DNA of 48,413 bases, from NCBI RefSeq assembly GCF_019218265.1, contig NZ_JAHUZE010000007.1, positions 1-48,413 of the forward strand. The letters are read 5' to 3'. Each line of letters opens with the position of its first letter. Within the stretch, counting starts at the first letter, position 1. The position numbers and the translations under genes were made by a program. Under the pieces are notes generated by a model. It was not told the DNA's origin, made no database searches, and worked only from the letters and a program-made list of their open reading frames with translations. Origin of the DNA: Maritimibacter dapengensis (GTDB lineage: Bacteria; Pseudomonadota; Alphaproteobacteria; Rhodobacterales; Rhodobacteraceae). Positions 1 to 8,274 of the stretch are shown piece by piece.

Positions 1-2
1 CG

Positions 3-134
3 GTCTTCGAACAACCTCAGACTACGAAGAAGCGCGATGGCCGCCAGCCCGGCCGCGCGCTGCGCTACGCCAAGGGCTTCGCGCGCGGCCTCTTACACCA
101 CCCCACGGGGCACTACCGATACGGTGCGACATGA
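3..134 (+). other. Unidentified partial reading frame at the left edge
   Basis: An open frame enters from the left edge and stops at 132-134, giving about 43 residues rich in Arg and Lys and ending HPTGHYRYGAT. I do not recognise a family. The SDR fragment on the other strand begins within about 10 bases of the stop, so this is probably the tail of whatever sequence was joined here by rearrangement (possibly a mobile element) and not a complete gene. It could also be non-coding. Confidence 0.2.
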
Positions 135-431
135 AATGCGCCCTTGAGATTTGTGTCTATGATCGCGTCGATTTCGGCCGGCCCGTGTTCCAATGCGGGA
201 AGAGATGCCGTCGTTCCGGCATTGTTGATGACAGTGTCAAAGACCCGTCCCTTCAGCGCGGCTTCCACCGACTCCGGGTCCGCCACGTCCATCTCTATCA
301 CATCGGCCTGCCCCCCTTCCGCCGCTATCTTTGCGGAAAGCTCAGACAAGCGGGCGACGCGGCGGGCGGCCAATGTGACGTCGACATCCTGCCCCGCCAG
401 CAGTTCGGCGAAATGCTCGCCCAATCCCGAA
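125..431 (-). pseudogene. Short-chain dehydrogenase fragment, truncated at both ends
   Basis: The minus strand reads as the first half of a Rossmann-fold short-chain dehydrogenase/reductase. The end of the glycine-rich cofactor loop (SSGLGEHFAELL) lies near 400-431, followed by the acidic turn (MDVADPESVE), the NNAG motif (VINNAGTTAS) and the helix DTNLKGAFH near 130-150. The Ser-Tyr-Lys catalytic half is absent, because the frame runs into unrelated sequence at about 120-130. On the upstream side the gene meets a reductase gene on the opposite strand at about 430. Both ends are therefore rearrangement points and no function remains. About 100 residues survive of the usual 250. Confidence 0.75.
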
Positions 432-1430
432 GATCTGGCGGACGACTATCAATTCATCCCGGGCCAGTACGTCACGCTGCGCCGTGCCGGTGATATCGAT
501 GGTGTGCGGCGATGCTATTCGGTCAGCTCCGGCCGAGACGATGGCGAGTTGCGCGTTCTGGTCAAGCTGCTGGAAGGCGGAGCGTTTTCCTCTTTCGTTC
601 ATAGCGAACTGCCACCGGGCACCGAACTTGATGTCATGACGCCCGAAGGCACATTCGGATCAAAGATACGACAAGGCGGACCACGCACCTATCTCGCCCT
701 GGCCCCGGGCAGTGGAACTACTCAAATCATTTCGATCATCCGCTCGGTGCTTGCCACCGAGGCCGGGGCCAACTTCATCCTTTTTTACGGCAGTCGAACG
801 CTAAGTTCCATCATCTTCCGCGACGAATTGAACGATCTCAAGGATACCTATCCCGGACGGTTCTCTCTTTTTCATACACTGACGCGCGAAGGCACCGATT
901 CCCCACTATTCTCGGGCCGGCTTGATGCGGAAAAGCTGCGCAAGTTCTCCGGTGCCCTGTTCGCTCCGGCAGAAATAGAAGATGCTTTTCTTTGCGGCCC
1001 CGCCGAGATGATTCAGGAACTCAAGACCGCGCTCCGCGACCTCGGCGTTGAAGAGAACCGTTTTCATGACGAGCTGTTCGCTCCCGCCGATGCTGACAAT
1101 ACCGCCACCGTCACGCTTGCGCCGCTTACGGCGGAAGCCGCCACTGGAGAAGGAGTTCAGGTCACGGCGATCCTTGATGGCACCGCCCGCAGCTTTGTGA
1201 TGACACCTGATCAGGAAAGCGTGGTCTCCGCCGCCGCAGCAGGTATCGAACTACCCTATTGCTGCAAGGGCGCAATGTGTTCCACCTGCCGCGCCAAAGT
1301 TATCGAAGGCGAGGCAGAGATGACGCTGAACTATGCTTTGGAGCCTCGGTAGTTGAAGGAGAACTTTGTCCTGACCTGCCAGGCCCGTCCGAAAACCAAA
1401 AAACTGACAGTCGATTTCGACCACGTTTGA
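432..1430 (+). pseudogene. PaaE/KshB-like ferredoxin reductase remnant with in-frame stop
   Basis: This is an oxygenase-type electron-transfer reductase (FAD domain, NAD domain, C-terminal plant-type [2Fe-2S] ferredoxin). Visible motifs are the flavin-binding RCYSVSSG, the NAD-binding region with APGSGTT and FLCGPAEMI, and the ferredoxin cluster ligands in PYCCKGAMCSTC followed by MTLNYALEP. About 30 N-terminal residues are missing: the frame upstream of 432 is antisense to an SDR. A TAG at 1350-1352 interrupts the conserved C terminus; reading through it gives LKENFVLTCQARP, including the last cluster Cys, and ends at TGA 1428-1430. With the last ligand lost the ferredoxin cannot form, so this is a pseudogene. 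It may once have served a ring hydroxylase or epoxidase belonging to the adjacent catabolic genes. Confidence 0.8.
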
Positions 1431-1478
1431 CCTGTGCCGCTTTCCGCGACACCCCACGGGCGCGCGGGGCCGGGATCC

Positions 1479-1508
1479 CCAAGACCTTCGCCAAGTTGAA
1501 AGTCTTGG
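1479..1508. repeat. Inverted repeat between convergent genes
   Basis: The arms CCAAGAC and GTCTTGG (extendable with a bulge to about 10 pairs) flank a loop of about 16 bases between the broken reductase and the convergent ligase gene. No T-run follows on either strand, so a factor-independent terminator is only a possibility. The rest of 1431-1577 shows nothing recognisable. Confidence 0.3.
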
Positions 1509-1577
1509 GTCCACGAAAACCCGCGTGCCAGTGTCGGCTAAAAGGTCGGATTCAGGCAAAGCGCACAGAACCCGATC

Positions 1578-2774
1578 TCAGCGGTCTTTTTGGTTGACGA
1601 TCAGTTCTGCATTTTCGGGTAGTTCCGAAACAATGTTCACCTCGTCAGCACGAATTCGTGCATGCAGTTTGAAGGTATCAGCGGCGGCTGCTTCTGCGGC
1701 GGAAGCGTCGGCACCGTCTTCCAGCACAAGCGAGAGGCGGATCATGTCGCGATCGTTCTCGCGCGTTACCACGGCCTGCGCGGCCTTTGCGCCCGGCGTG
1801 CCGATGACAACTTCTTCAACCACGCGCGGATAAACGAAAATCTCGCGCACTTTGACCGCTGCCCCGACCCGTCCCTGCAATGCTGAAATCCGGCTGACGG
1901 TGCCATCCGCGTTGCTTTCCAGGGCAAAGGCGCTGTCGCCGGTGCCGAACCGGATCATCGGCCAGGTGGAATCGCGCGCGGTCACGACAACCTCGCCAGG
2001 ATCGCCATGAGCGACCTGTTCGCCGCTGACCGGATCGCAGATCTGCACCACGCGGTCGGGATGAACCAGGTAGCCTTCGCCGCCATCCTCATAGGCGACA
2101 AGGCCCAGATCGGCGGTGGCATAGGCGGCCCAGGTGGACACGCCGTATTCGGCCTCGATCCGGCGGCGCTTGGCCATCCAGTCGCCCATCTCACCGCCGA
2201 GGAAGGCTGTCTTCACCTTCCATGCGTCGCGGCCATAGGTTTCGATCACCTTGTCCGCCAGCGTCAGGAAAAACGCGGTCGAAGCGCAGATCGAAGTCAC
2301 GCCGGTTTCGGCGATGATCTGTGCCTGAAGCTCCGTATTGCCGACGCCTCCGGGGATCACCGTGGCGCCTGCGGCCTGTGCCGCTTCGTCGAACAAAAGC
2401 CCCGCGGGCACCAGATGATACATCCAGGTGTTCAGGATGATATCCCCCGGCCCCACGCCTGCCGCCTTGAACAGCCGGTCAAGGCCGTGGCCGCCACCGT
2501 CCGAAAGGGCCGGTTCGAAAATCGGGCCGGGGGACACGTAGATCCGCCCGACATCCTTCAGATCCGAGGCCAGGAACCCGCCAAAGGGCGGGTTCTCGCG
2601 CTGGATCTTCAGAAGCTCTTCTTTTTTCATCACTGGAAGACGCGAGAGGTCCGCCACCGATGTGACAGCTGCCGGATCGAATCCGGCAGCCGTAAATCGC
2701 GATTTCAGGCCAGGAGCTTTTTCGGCCGCAGCGGCATAGGCTTGAGCTATATCTTTGTAGATATCATCAGACAT
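1578..2774 (-). CDS. PaaK-like phenylacetate-CoA ligase family protein
   Basis: A 398-residue protein resembling the phenylacetate-CoA ligase branch of the adenylate-forming superfamily. It has the N-terminal stretch LSRLPVMKKEELL, a central region with FLGGEMG and AAYATADLGLVAYE, and a C-terminal part with PMIRFGTGD and the IFVYPRVVEEVV segment typical of PaaK. It probably activates a carboxylic acid to its CoA thioester using ATP; the substrate is unknown. It is slightly shorter than canonical PaaK (about 430). Two ATGs are in frame; the second (2774) is chosen because the AGGAGG motif is 7-8 nt from it but abuts the first (2780). It is the last gene of a six-gene minus-strand operon, 27 nt after the crotonase gene. 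Confidence 0.8.
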   Translation of the reverse strand: MSDDIYKDIAQAYAAAAEKAPGLKSRFTAAGFDPAAVTSVADLSRLPVMKKEELLKIQRENPPFGGFLASDLKDVGRIYVSPGPIFEPALSDGGGHGLDRLFKAAGVGPGDIILNTWMYHLVPAGLLFDEAAQAAGATVIPGGVGNTELQAQIIAETGVTSICASTAFFLTLADKVIETYGRDAWKVKTAFLGGEMGDWMAKRRRIEAEYGVSTWAAYATADLGLVAYEDGGEGYLVHPDRVVQICDPVSGEQVAHGDPGEVVVTARDSTWPMIRFGTGDSAFALESNADGTVSRISALQGRVGAAVKVREIFVYPRVVEEVVIGTPGAKAAQAVVTRENDRDMIRLSLVLEDGADASAAEAAAADTFKLHARIRADEVNIVSELPENAELIVNQKDR

Positions 2775-2801
2775 TTCCATGCCTCCTCGTCCAATCTGGT
2801 G

Positions 2802-3611
2802 TTAAAGCGGGCAGTCCTTACGGAAGTTCGGCGCGCGCTTCTCGCGGTGCGACAACACACCTTCCTTGACGTCCTCGCTCATGAAGCCAAGCATCTCCAG
2901 CGCGGTCGACGCATCAAAGATCGGCCCGGCCTGGCGCAGCCAGTTGTTCAGCGAATACTTGGTCCAGCGAATCGCGCTTTGCGAGCCGTTGGCCAGTTCG
3001 ACGGCTGTATCCAGCGCGATCTGCTGCAGCTCGTCATCCTCGACGCACATTGATACCAGACCGATACGCTCGGCCTCTTCGCCCGACACCGGCTTGCAGG
3101 TCATCAGATAGTATTTCGCCTTGGCCATCGAGGTCAGCAGCGGCCAGATAATCGCCGCGACGTCACCGGCGGCAACACCAAGGCGGGGATGACCATCGAC
3201 AATCTTGGCCTTCTTTCCGGCGATCGAGATGTCGGCCAGGATGGCAACCACAAGGCCTGCGCCGGCCGCAGGGCCATTGATCGCGGAAATGATCGGCTTG
3301 TTGCAGTTGATGATGTTATAGACGAGATCCTTGGCTTCTTTCCACGTCTTCATGATCTCGTGCGAATTGCCAATCATGTTTTCGATCAGGCTGAAATCAC
3401 CCCCGGCGGAAAATGCCTTGCCCGCACCGGTCACGATGACCGAATTGATGTCTGGGTCACGGTCGATATCGATCCACATGTCCGTCATCTGGGTGTGGGT
3501 TTCGGCATCGACCGAGTTGAATGTCTCGGGCCGGTCGAACGTGATGCGCAGGACGCGATCCGCCGGGTAGTCAAATTTCAGTTTATCGTATTTTGCATAA
3601 CGATCCGACAT
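2802..3611 (-). CDS. Enoyl-CoA hydratase/isomerase (crotonase) family protein
   Basis: A 269-residue crotonase-fold protein that should act on an acyl-CoA intermediate in the cytoplasm. The two oxyanion-hole segments are visible as KAFSAGGDFSLI and INGPAAGAGLVVAI. The usual catalytic glutamates of enoyl-CoA hydratase are not obvious: the helix after the second hole reads HPRLGVAAGDVAA, so the exact reaction (hydration, isomerisation, C-C cleavage) cannot be assigned. The ATG at 3611 is preceded by GGAGGA at good spacing; the open frame continues upstream but into the next gene. It lies between the PaaK-like ligase and the paired ACAD genes. Confidence 0.85.
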   Translation of the reverse strand: MSDRYAKYDKLKFDYPADRVLRITFDRPETFNSVDAETHTQMTDMWIDIDRDPDINSVIVTGAGKAFSAGGDFSLIENMIGNSHEIMKTWKEAKDLVYNIINCNKPIISAINGPAAGAGLVVAILADISIAGKKAKIVDGHPRLGVAAGDVAAIIWPLLTSMAKAKYYLMTCKPVSGEEAERIGLVSMCVEDDELQQIALDTAVELANGSQSAIRWTKYSLNNWLRQAGPIFDASTALEMLGFMSEDVKEGVLSHREKRAPNFRKDCPL

Positions 3612-3639
3612 GGTTCTATTTCCTCCGTGGGGTATTGAT

Positions 3640-4791
3640 TCAGCCAGGCAGTCCCAGGACGGCCTTGGACAGGATGTTTCTTTGGATTTCGTTCGATCCA
3701 CCGTAGATCGTGGTAGGTCTGGCCTTGTAGAAACTCGCCAGAACATCGACACTTACGTTGCCGACCTGAAGCGGCCCGATGGAGCCGCCATCGGGACCGG
3801 CTGCTTCGATCATCAGCTCGGTGATGCGCTGGAAGCATTCAGTCACCCAAATCTTCAGCATGGACACATCCGCACCGAGCGTCTCGCCACGTTTGAGCTG
3901 ATCTGCAAAACGGGCATAAAGCGCGGCATGATCTTCCACATCCAGTGCCGCCTGGGCAAAGCGGTCACGGAACACCGGATCGTCAAACGCGCCACGGCCA
4001 CGGGCAAAACTTTCAAGCTGTCCCAGAGCGTTCTGGGCCAGACTTGGCGAACCGATGAAAATGCGTTCGAAGCTCAAGAGAGCCTTGGCCATCGTCCAAC
4101 CCTTGTTCAGCTCGCCCACGAGGTTCTCGCGGGGCGTCCGTGCATTGTCAAAGAAGACCTCGCAAAACTCGGTCTCGCCCGACAGGGTCGTGATGGTGCG
4201 CACCTCGACTCCGGGTTGATCCATCGGAGCGAGCAGGAAACTGATGCCCTGCTGTTTCTTCGGCGCATCGGGATCGGTGCGCACCAGCATGAAAATATGC
4301 GTGGCGTCATGCGCCATCGTGGTCCAGATCTTCTGTCCGTTGATGACAAAGTCGTCGCCGTCAATCTCTGCGCGTGTGCGCAGGTTCGCCAGATCGGACC
4401 CGGCGCCGGGTTCCGAATAGCCCTGACACCAGATATCTTCGCAACTCAGGATACGCGGCAGCCAGTAATCTTTTTGTTCCTGGGTGCCGAATTTGATGAT
4501 CAGCGGCCCGACCATCTGCACGCCCATGTCGCGGCCGCGATTGACGCCCCAGCGCTGCTGCTCTTCGTAAAAGATCAGCAACTTGGCGGCGTTCAGCCCC
4601 ATACCGCCGAATTCAGCGGGCCAGGCTGGCGCGACCCAGCCCTTGGCGTGAAGCTTGCGGTGCCAATGTTCGATCTCGGCGAACTTCGGTCGGTGCGGCA
4701 GGTGACGCAGCTCCTCGGGATATTCCGCCTCGAAGAACTGGCGCACTTCTTTGCGGAACTCTGCATCGGTCATAGCGTTCCAGTCGGTCAT
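3640..4791 (-). CDS. Acyl-CoA dehydrogenase, subunit of a probable heteromeric pair
   Basis: A 383-residue flavin-dependent acyl-CoA dehydrogenase. It carries the N-terminal helical domain, the FAD/substrate motif CQGYSEPGAGSDLA, the strand INGQKIWTT and the C-terminal YGGSNEIQRNIL. The ATG at 4791 overlaps the stop of the upstream ACAD (ATGA), and a GGGGG motif precedes it. Two adjacent, overlapping, dissimilar ACAD genes are the hallmark of alpha2beta2 ACADs known from steroid side-chain degradation (FadE28/FadE29 type). This longer subunit, which keeps the TNEI-like region, may contribute the catalytic base. The electron acceptor would be the ETF encoded downstream in the island. Confidence 0.88.
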   Translation of the reverse strand: MTDWNAMTDAEFRKEVRQFFEAEYPEELRHLPHRPKFAEIEHWHRKLHAKGWVAPAWPAEFGGMGLNAAKLLIFYEEQQRWGVNRGRDMGVQMVGPLIIKFGTQEQKDYWLPRILSCEDIWCQGYSEPGAGSDLANLRTRAEIDGDDFVINGQKIWTTMAHDATHIFMLVRTDPDAPKKQQGISFLLAPMDQPGVEVRTITTLSGETEFCEVFFDNARTPRENLVGELNKGWTMAKALLSFERIFIGSPSLAQNALGQLESFARGRGAFDDPVFRDRFAQAALDVEDHAALYARFADQLKRGETLGADVSMLKIWVTECFQRITELMIEAAGPDGGSIGPLQVGNVSVDVLASFYKARPTTIYGGSNEIQRNILSKAVLGLPG

Positions 4792-5912
4792 TGTGCTGCC
4801 CCCTCTGCTTCGCGTGCCTCGAACCATATCCGCCTGTGATAGGCATCGTCGCCCAACCAGGCCGACAGCACCAGCGCCCGGTTCAGGTAGAGCCCGATAT
4901 CGAACTCATCCGTGTACCCGACGGCCCCGTGCAGCTGGATGGCGTCGCGGGTGATTTTCTTGGCGGCCGTGACGGCGCGCGCTTTGGCGCGGCTGGCAAT
5001 CGGGGCCCGAACCTTCGGATCGGTTTCGCTGTCCATCTGCGCAAGCGCCTCCCGCACTCCGGCCTGCGCGACCTCGCACATCACGTTGAGGTCGACGGCA
5101 CGGTGCTGGATGACCTGGAATGATCCGATCGGCTTGTCGAACTGCTCCCGCGTCTTGATGTAGTCGAGCGTGATCTCGAAGGCGCGCTCGCTCAGGCCGA
5201 CAAGCTCGGCCGCGGCAAGCGCCGTTGCATCGGCGACAGCTTCGGCCAGTGCAGTGAGAACCGCACCGCTGCTGGCCAATTCCGCGGCCGGAGTTCCCGA
5301 AAACGAAAGCTCGCCCAGAGAGCTGCCATCCGCCTGCGTCCGCTTGTCGATGACAAGCCCCTGCGCGTCTGCCTCAGCCAGAACCAGAACCGGACCATCA
5401 TCCTGTTCGGCCACGACAAGGAACCCGTGCGAACCGATCGCACCGACGACCCAGGCCTTGCCACCGGTCAGCTTTCCGTCCGCGTATCGGCAGGTCGCAT
5501 CGGCAGGCGCCCCGTCGGGGCCGCGTTCCTGCCAGGCAACCGCCAATGAAATTTCGCCGCCGATGAGCTGTGCCATCTTCGGATGATCCGGACAAAGGCG
5601 GCGCAGAAGGCCGAGGCTCAGACCGATCGTCGACACGACCGGTTCCGGGGCAATCACACGGCCGACTTCCTCGGCGATGACACCCCCGGCGGCTAGGCCC
5701 ATGCCAAGCCCGCCCTGATCTTCGGGCACCGCCACGCCGAAAACACCGGCCTCGGCCAGTTCCCGGACCATCTCCGGATCGAAACCGCCCCCGGCATCAC
5801 GGAGTTGTCGGGCTCTGTCACTTCCGCCCGCCCGTTCAAACAACGTGCGCACGCTCTCGCGCAACAGGCGAAGGTCTTCTTGTTCGCTGGAAAGGATATC
5901 AGTTTGTGTCAT
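4788..5912 (-). CDS. Acyl-CoA dehydrogenase, partner subunit
   Basis: A 374-residue protein of the ACAD fold. The N-terminal helical domain (DLRLLRESVRTLFERAGG), the EDQGGLGMGLAAGGVIAEEVG segment and the C-terminal helix AIQLHGAVGYTDEFDIGLYLNRA are visible. The central TEPGxGSD FAD-binding motif is degraded (the region reads LAVAWQERGPDGA), and no clear catalytic Glu appears at the end. This is what is expected of the non-catalytic or half-site member of a heterotetrameric ACAD whose partner is the next gene. The start at 5912 overlaps the end of the MaoC gene by 14 nt and the stop overlaps the next ATG by 4 nt, indicating tight translational coupling. Confidence 0.85.
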   Translation of the reverse strand: MTQTDILSSEQEDLRLLRESVRTLFERAGGSDRARQLRDAGGGFDPEMVRELAEAGVFGVAVPEDQGGLGMGLAAGGVIAEEVGRVIAPEPVVSTIGLSLGLLRRLCPDHPKMAQLIGGEISLAVAWQERGPDGAPADATCRYADGKLTGGKAWVVGAIGSHGFLVVAEQDDGPVLVLAEADAQGLVIDKRTQADGSSLGELSFSGTPAAELASSGAVLTALAEAVADATALAAAELVGLSERAFEITLDYIKTREQFDKPIGSFQVIQHRAVDLNVMCEVAQAGVREALAQMDSETDPKVRAPIASRAKARAVTAAKKITRDAIQLHGAVGYTDEFDIGLYLNRALVLSAWLGDDAYHRRIWFEAREAEGAAQ

Positions 5913-6348
5913 TTTGTTTTCGCTGGATCATCACGGGGGTGTCGGTCGAAAAAACGACCTCGCCCTCGGGGTTTTTGGCGCTGAGCGTATAGTGCAAAAC
6001 ACCTCTGTCGGGCTTGCTTTTTGACGGTGTGACCGAGTTGACCGTCAGTTCGACATCAAGGGGTTCGTTCGGGTGCACAGGCCGCAGCCAGCGCAAATTG
6101 TCAAAGCCCATGCCGCCGATATTGGCAACATCGACCATCATCTCGGTCATGACCGGCTTGAACACCTCAAGCATGGTCTGAAAGCCCGAGGCGATCAGGC
6201 TGCCATGTATGGCGGTTGCATAGTCTTCATCGGTGTGCAGCCGCTGCGGATCCCATTCCTTGGCAAAGGCCTTTATTGAATCCGCGCTCATCGGAGCGCT
6301 GCGAAAGCGATAGACTTGGCCCGGCGAGAAGTCTTCCAGATACCTCAA
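5899..6348 (-). CDS. Single-hotdog MaoC-like enoyl-CoA hydratase
   Basis: A 149-residue hotdog-fold protein of the MaoC/R-specific hydratase type. The motif WDPQRLHTDEDYA places the catalytic pair at about Asp33 and His38, followed by IHGSLIASGFQTML, where the buried active-site helix begins. It probably adds water across the double bond formed by the two ACADs encoded immediately downstream, with which it overlaps by 14 nt. In the steroid igr operon a single-domain MaoC (ChsH1) works with a second hydratase and a DUF35 domain; a similar set occurs in this cluster. The start at 6348 overlaps the transglutaminase-like stop (ATGA). Confidence 0.85.
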   Translation of the reverse strand: MRYLEDFSPGQVYRFRSAPMSADSIKAFAKEWDPQRLHTDEDYATAIHGSLIASGFQTMLEVFKPVMTEMMVDVANIGGMGFDNLRWLRPVHPNEPLDVELTVNSVTPSKSKPDRGVLHYTLSAKNPEGEVVFSTDTPVMIQRKQNDTN

Positions 6349-7064
6349 GAGGCACCCTCCTTTGCGAAACCGTCATCGTATCCGCTCGCATCCTTGGATA
6401 TCCGGATGCGGTTGAATTCTTCCAGCTTCGGATAGGTTTCCTTGAACGCCACCAGGAACTCACCCATCGGCGCGTCGAAATAGAGACCACGGTCGTTCAC
6501 ATATTCCATGTGCCGGTGATTCTGTTCGTCGAACTCATGAAAGAGCGCGTCGTGATAGCCGTCGAAGACCAGGGGTTTGACCCCGAATCTTTCACACAGT
6601 TCCATGTTGAATGCAGGTGTCACCTTGTAGGCCTCATTCCCCAACCACAGCTGAACATAGCCGTGGTAGATAAAGAGATCGGTCCCCATCAACTCCTGCA
6701 ACTTGGGTGTATTCAGGTGGTTGCGCACATCCGCGAACCCCAGAGCGGCGGGGATACCCACAGCACGCAAACAAGCCGCCAGAAGAATTGCCTTGGGAAC
6801 GCAAAACGCCGCTTCCGCCCCAGCGATACGGCTGGCACGGTAAGAGTCCTCATCCAGCGCAAAACAATAGGGATCATAGCGAATATCGTCGCGCACCGCT
6901 TCGAACAGGCGGATCGCCTTGTCGCGATTGGTTGCGCCCACAGGGAGATCACGCAAAGCCGATGTCACGAAACCCTGCACTTCCAAGCTATCGCTTTCCA
7001 CAAAGCGCGATGGCATGACATAACGCTCAGCTTCAGTCGGCAGGTCATCGTCAGACTTGTCCAT
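6345..7064 (-). CDS. Transglutaminase-like (cysteine peptidase fold) protein
   Basis: A 239-residue cytoplasmic protein with a transglutaminase-like core. A Cys at about 88 (GAEAAFCVPKAILLAACLRA) heads the characteristic helix, His134 (YHGYVQLWL) follows, and the third position reads YKVTPAFN, where the usual Asp is replaced by Thr. Members of this family occur in acyl-CoA gene clusters, but their role is not settled; amide or thioester chemistry on a substrate or carrier is conceivable. GGAGGGG lies 6 nt before the ATG. It is the first gene of an operon running to 1578, and a 16-bp operator-like palindrome sits just upstream at 7080-7095. Confidence 0.8.
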   Translation of the reverse strand: MDKSDDDLPTEAERYVMPSRFVESDSLEVQGFVTSALRDLPVGATNRDKAIRLFEAVRDDIRYDPYCFALDEDSYRASRIAGAEAAFCVPKAILLAACLRAVGIPAALGFADVRNHLNTPKLQELMGTDLFIYHGYVQLWLGNEAYKVTPAFNMELCERFGVKPLVFDGYHDALFHEFDEQNHRHMEYVNDRGLYFDAPMGEFLVAFKETYPKLEEFNRIRISKDASGYDDGFAKEGAS

Positions 7065-7079
7065 TGGCCCCTCCTTTTT

Positions 7080-7095
7080 TCTAACAAATGTTAGA
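7080..7095. promoter_or_regulatory. Operator-like palindrome, site 1
   Basis: TCTAACAAATGTTAGA: 7-bp arms TCTAACA/TGTTAGA around two bases. It lies 15 nt upstream of the start at 7064, between that gene's Shine-Dalgarno and the end of the CoA-transferase gene. The same motif recurs at 10741, 14352, 26955 and 29418, always ahead of a transcription unit. The size and symmetry fit a TetR-family dimer. Confidence 0.8.
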
Positions 7096-7127
7096 TTACC
7101 GATTCAAAACCTGCCCGTCAACGGGAT

Positions 7128-8264
7128 TTACTCTGTCTTTGGTTGGTCCAAGCCATAACGCGTATTGTCTTCGCCCAGAGTGGCTGCAACTCCGACCGAA
7201 TTTCCGGAAGAACGGAACTCCGGCGCAATTGGCAGCGGCAAAGCAGGCGCGTCCCGGCCGGAGATTTTTACTGTCCGCCCGAACACGTCACGCGCTTTGA
7301 AATGCGGGTCGCGCGCCGCCTCGGCGGGCGTTTTCACGACCGAACAGCAGCAATCTGCCGCTGCCAGCAAAGGCTCCCAATGGGTCGAGGGGTGTTCCCT
7401 CAGACGACGTGCAACCTCTGCGGCGCAGGCATTGGGATCGGACCAGTCATCGCGAAGGGCCACCGGCAAACCAATAACATCGCAGAACGACTGCCAGAAC
7501 TTTTCTTCCAACGCGCCGACGGCGATCTGACGCCCGTCCGCAGCCGAATAAAGCCGATATCGGGCCAGGCCACCCGTCAGACGGCTGCCACCGCTTTCGA
7601 TGTTCTGCCCGGCAATCACACCTTCGGCATGGGCCCAATAGGCAAAGGCGAACGCCCCCTCGGCCATTGCGATATCCAGATGCGTTCCCTGCCCGCTTGC
7701 CTGCCGCGCAATCAGGGCCAGCAGGATATTCATCACCGCAGGATAGGTTCCGCCTCCGATATCGGCGACCAGCCCGAACGGGGCCGTTGGCTGGTCATCC
7801 GGTCCACGACTGAGCGACAGGATACCCGCATCACCGACGTAGTTGAGGTCGTGGCCGGCGGCGCTGGCCTTTGGTCCGGTCTGGCCATAGCCGGTGATCG
7901 AACAATAGATGAGACCGGGATTGATCTTGCGCACCGCTTCATAACCAAGCCCCAACCGGTCCATCACGCCGGGACGGAACTGCTCGACCAGAACATCGGC
8001 CCTCTCGATCAAGGGGCGCAGACGTTCCACTGCGCCCCTTGACTTGAGGTCGATGGCCACCGATCGCTTGCCGTGGTTCAACACGGCAAATCCGATGCTC
8101 TCTCCGTCGATCTTGGGCTCGGTTTGGCGCGCGTCCTCGCCGACTCCGGGACGCTCGAACTTGATCACTTCGGCGCCGACCTCGGACAACATGAGCGTCG
8201 CCATCGGACCGGGAAGAAGTGTGCTGAAATCCAGCACCAGGATATCCTTGAGCGGTTGAGCCAT
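7128..8264 (-). CDS. Family III (CaiB/BaiF) CoA transferase
   Basis: A 378-residue family III CoA transferase that would move CoA between acyl-CoA and a free acid through an aspartyl-CoA anhydride. The N terminus LVLDFSTLLPGPMATLMLSE and GAEVIKFERP are typical, and the probable catalytic Asp is in GHDLNYVGDAGILSL. Two starts are in frame, a GTG at 8270 and an ATG at 8264; the ATG has GAGG at about 8 nt spacing and is chosen. It is the last gene of the DUF35-thiolase-MaoC-CoA transferase operon, 10 nt after the MaoC gene. The substrates are unknown. Confidence 0.88.
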   Translation of the reverse strand: MAQPLKDILVLDFSTLLPGPMATLMLSEVGAEVIKFERPGVGEDARQTEPKIDGESIGFAVLNHGKRSVAIDLKSRGAVERLRPLIERADVLVEQFRPGVMDRLGLGYEAVRKINPGLIYCSITGYGQTGPKASAAGHDLNYVGDAGILSLSRGPDDQPTAPFGLVADIGGGTYPAVMNILLALIARQASGQGTHLDIAMAEGAFAFAYWAHAEGVIAGQNIESGGSRLTGGLARYRLYSAADGRQIAVGALEEKFWQSFCDVIGLPVALRDDWSDPNACAAEVARRLREHPSTHWEPLLAAADCCCSVVKTPAEAARDPHFKARDVFGRTVKISGRDAPALPLPIAPEFRSSGNSVGVAATLGEDNTRYGLDQPKTE

Positions 8265-8274
8265 CTTCACTGCC

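Noticed and set aside
144-1352. A single 402-residue reductase gene
   Set aside because: The first 95 codons are the antisense of an SDR fragment and only the part after 432 has reductase homology; the real protein start is missing and a stop precedes the conserved C terminus.
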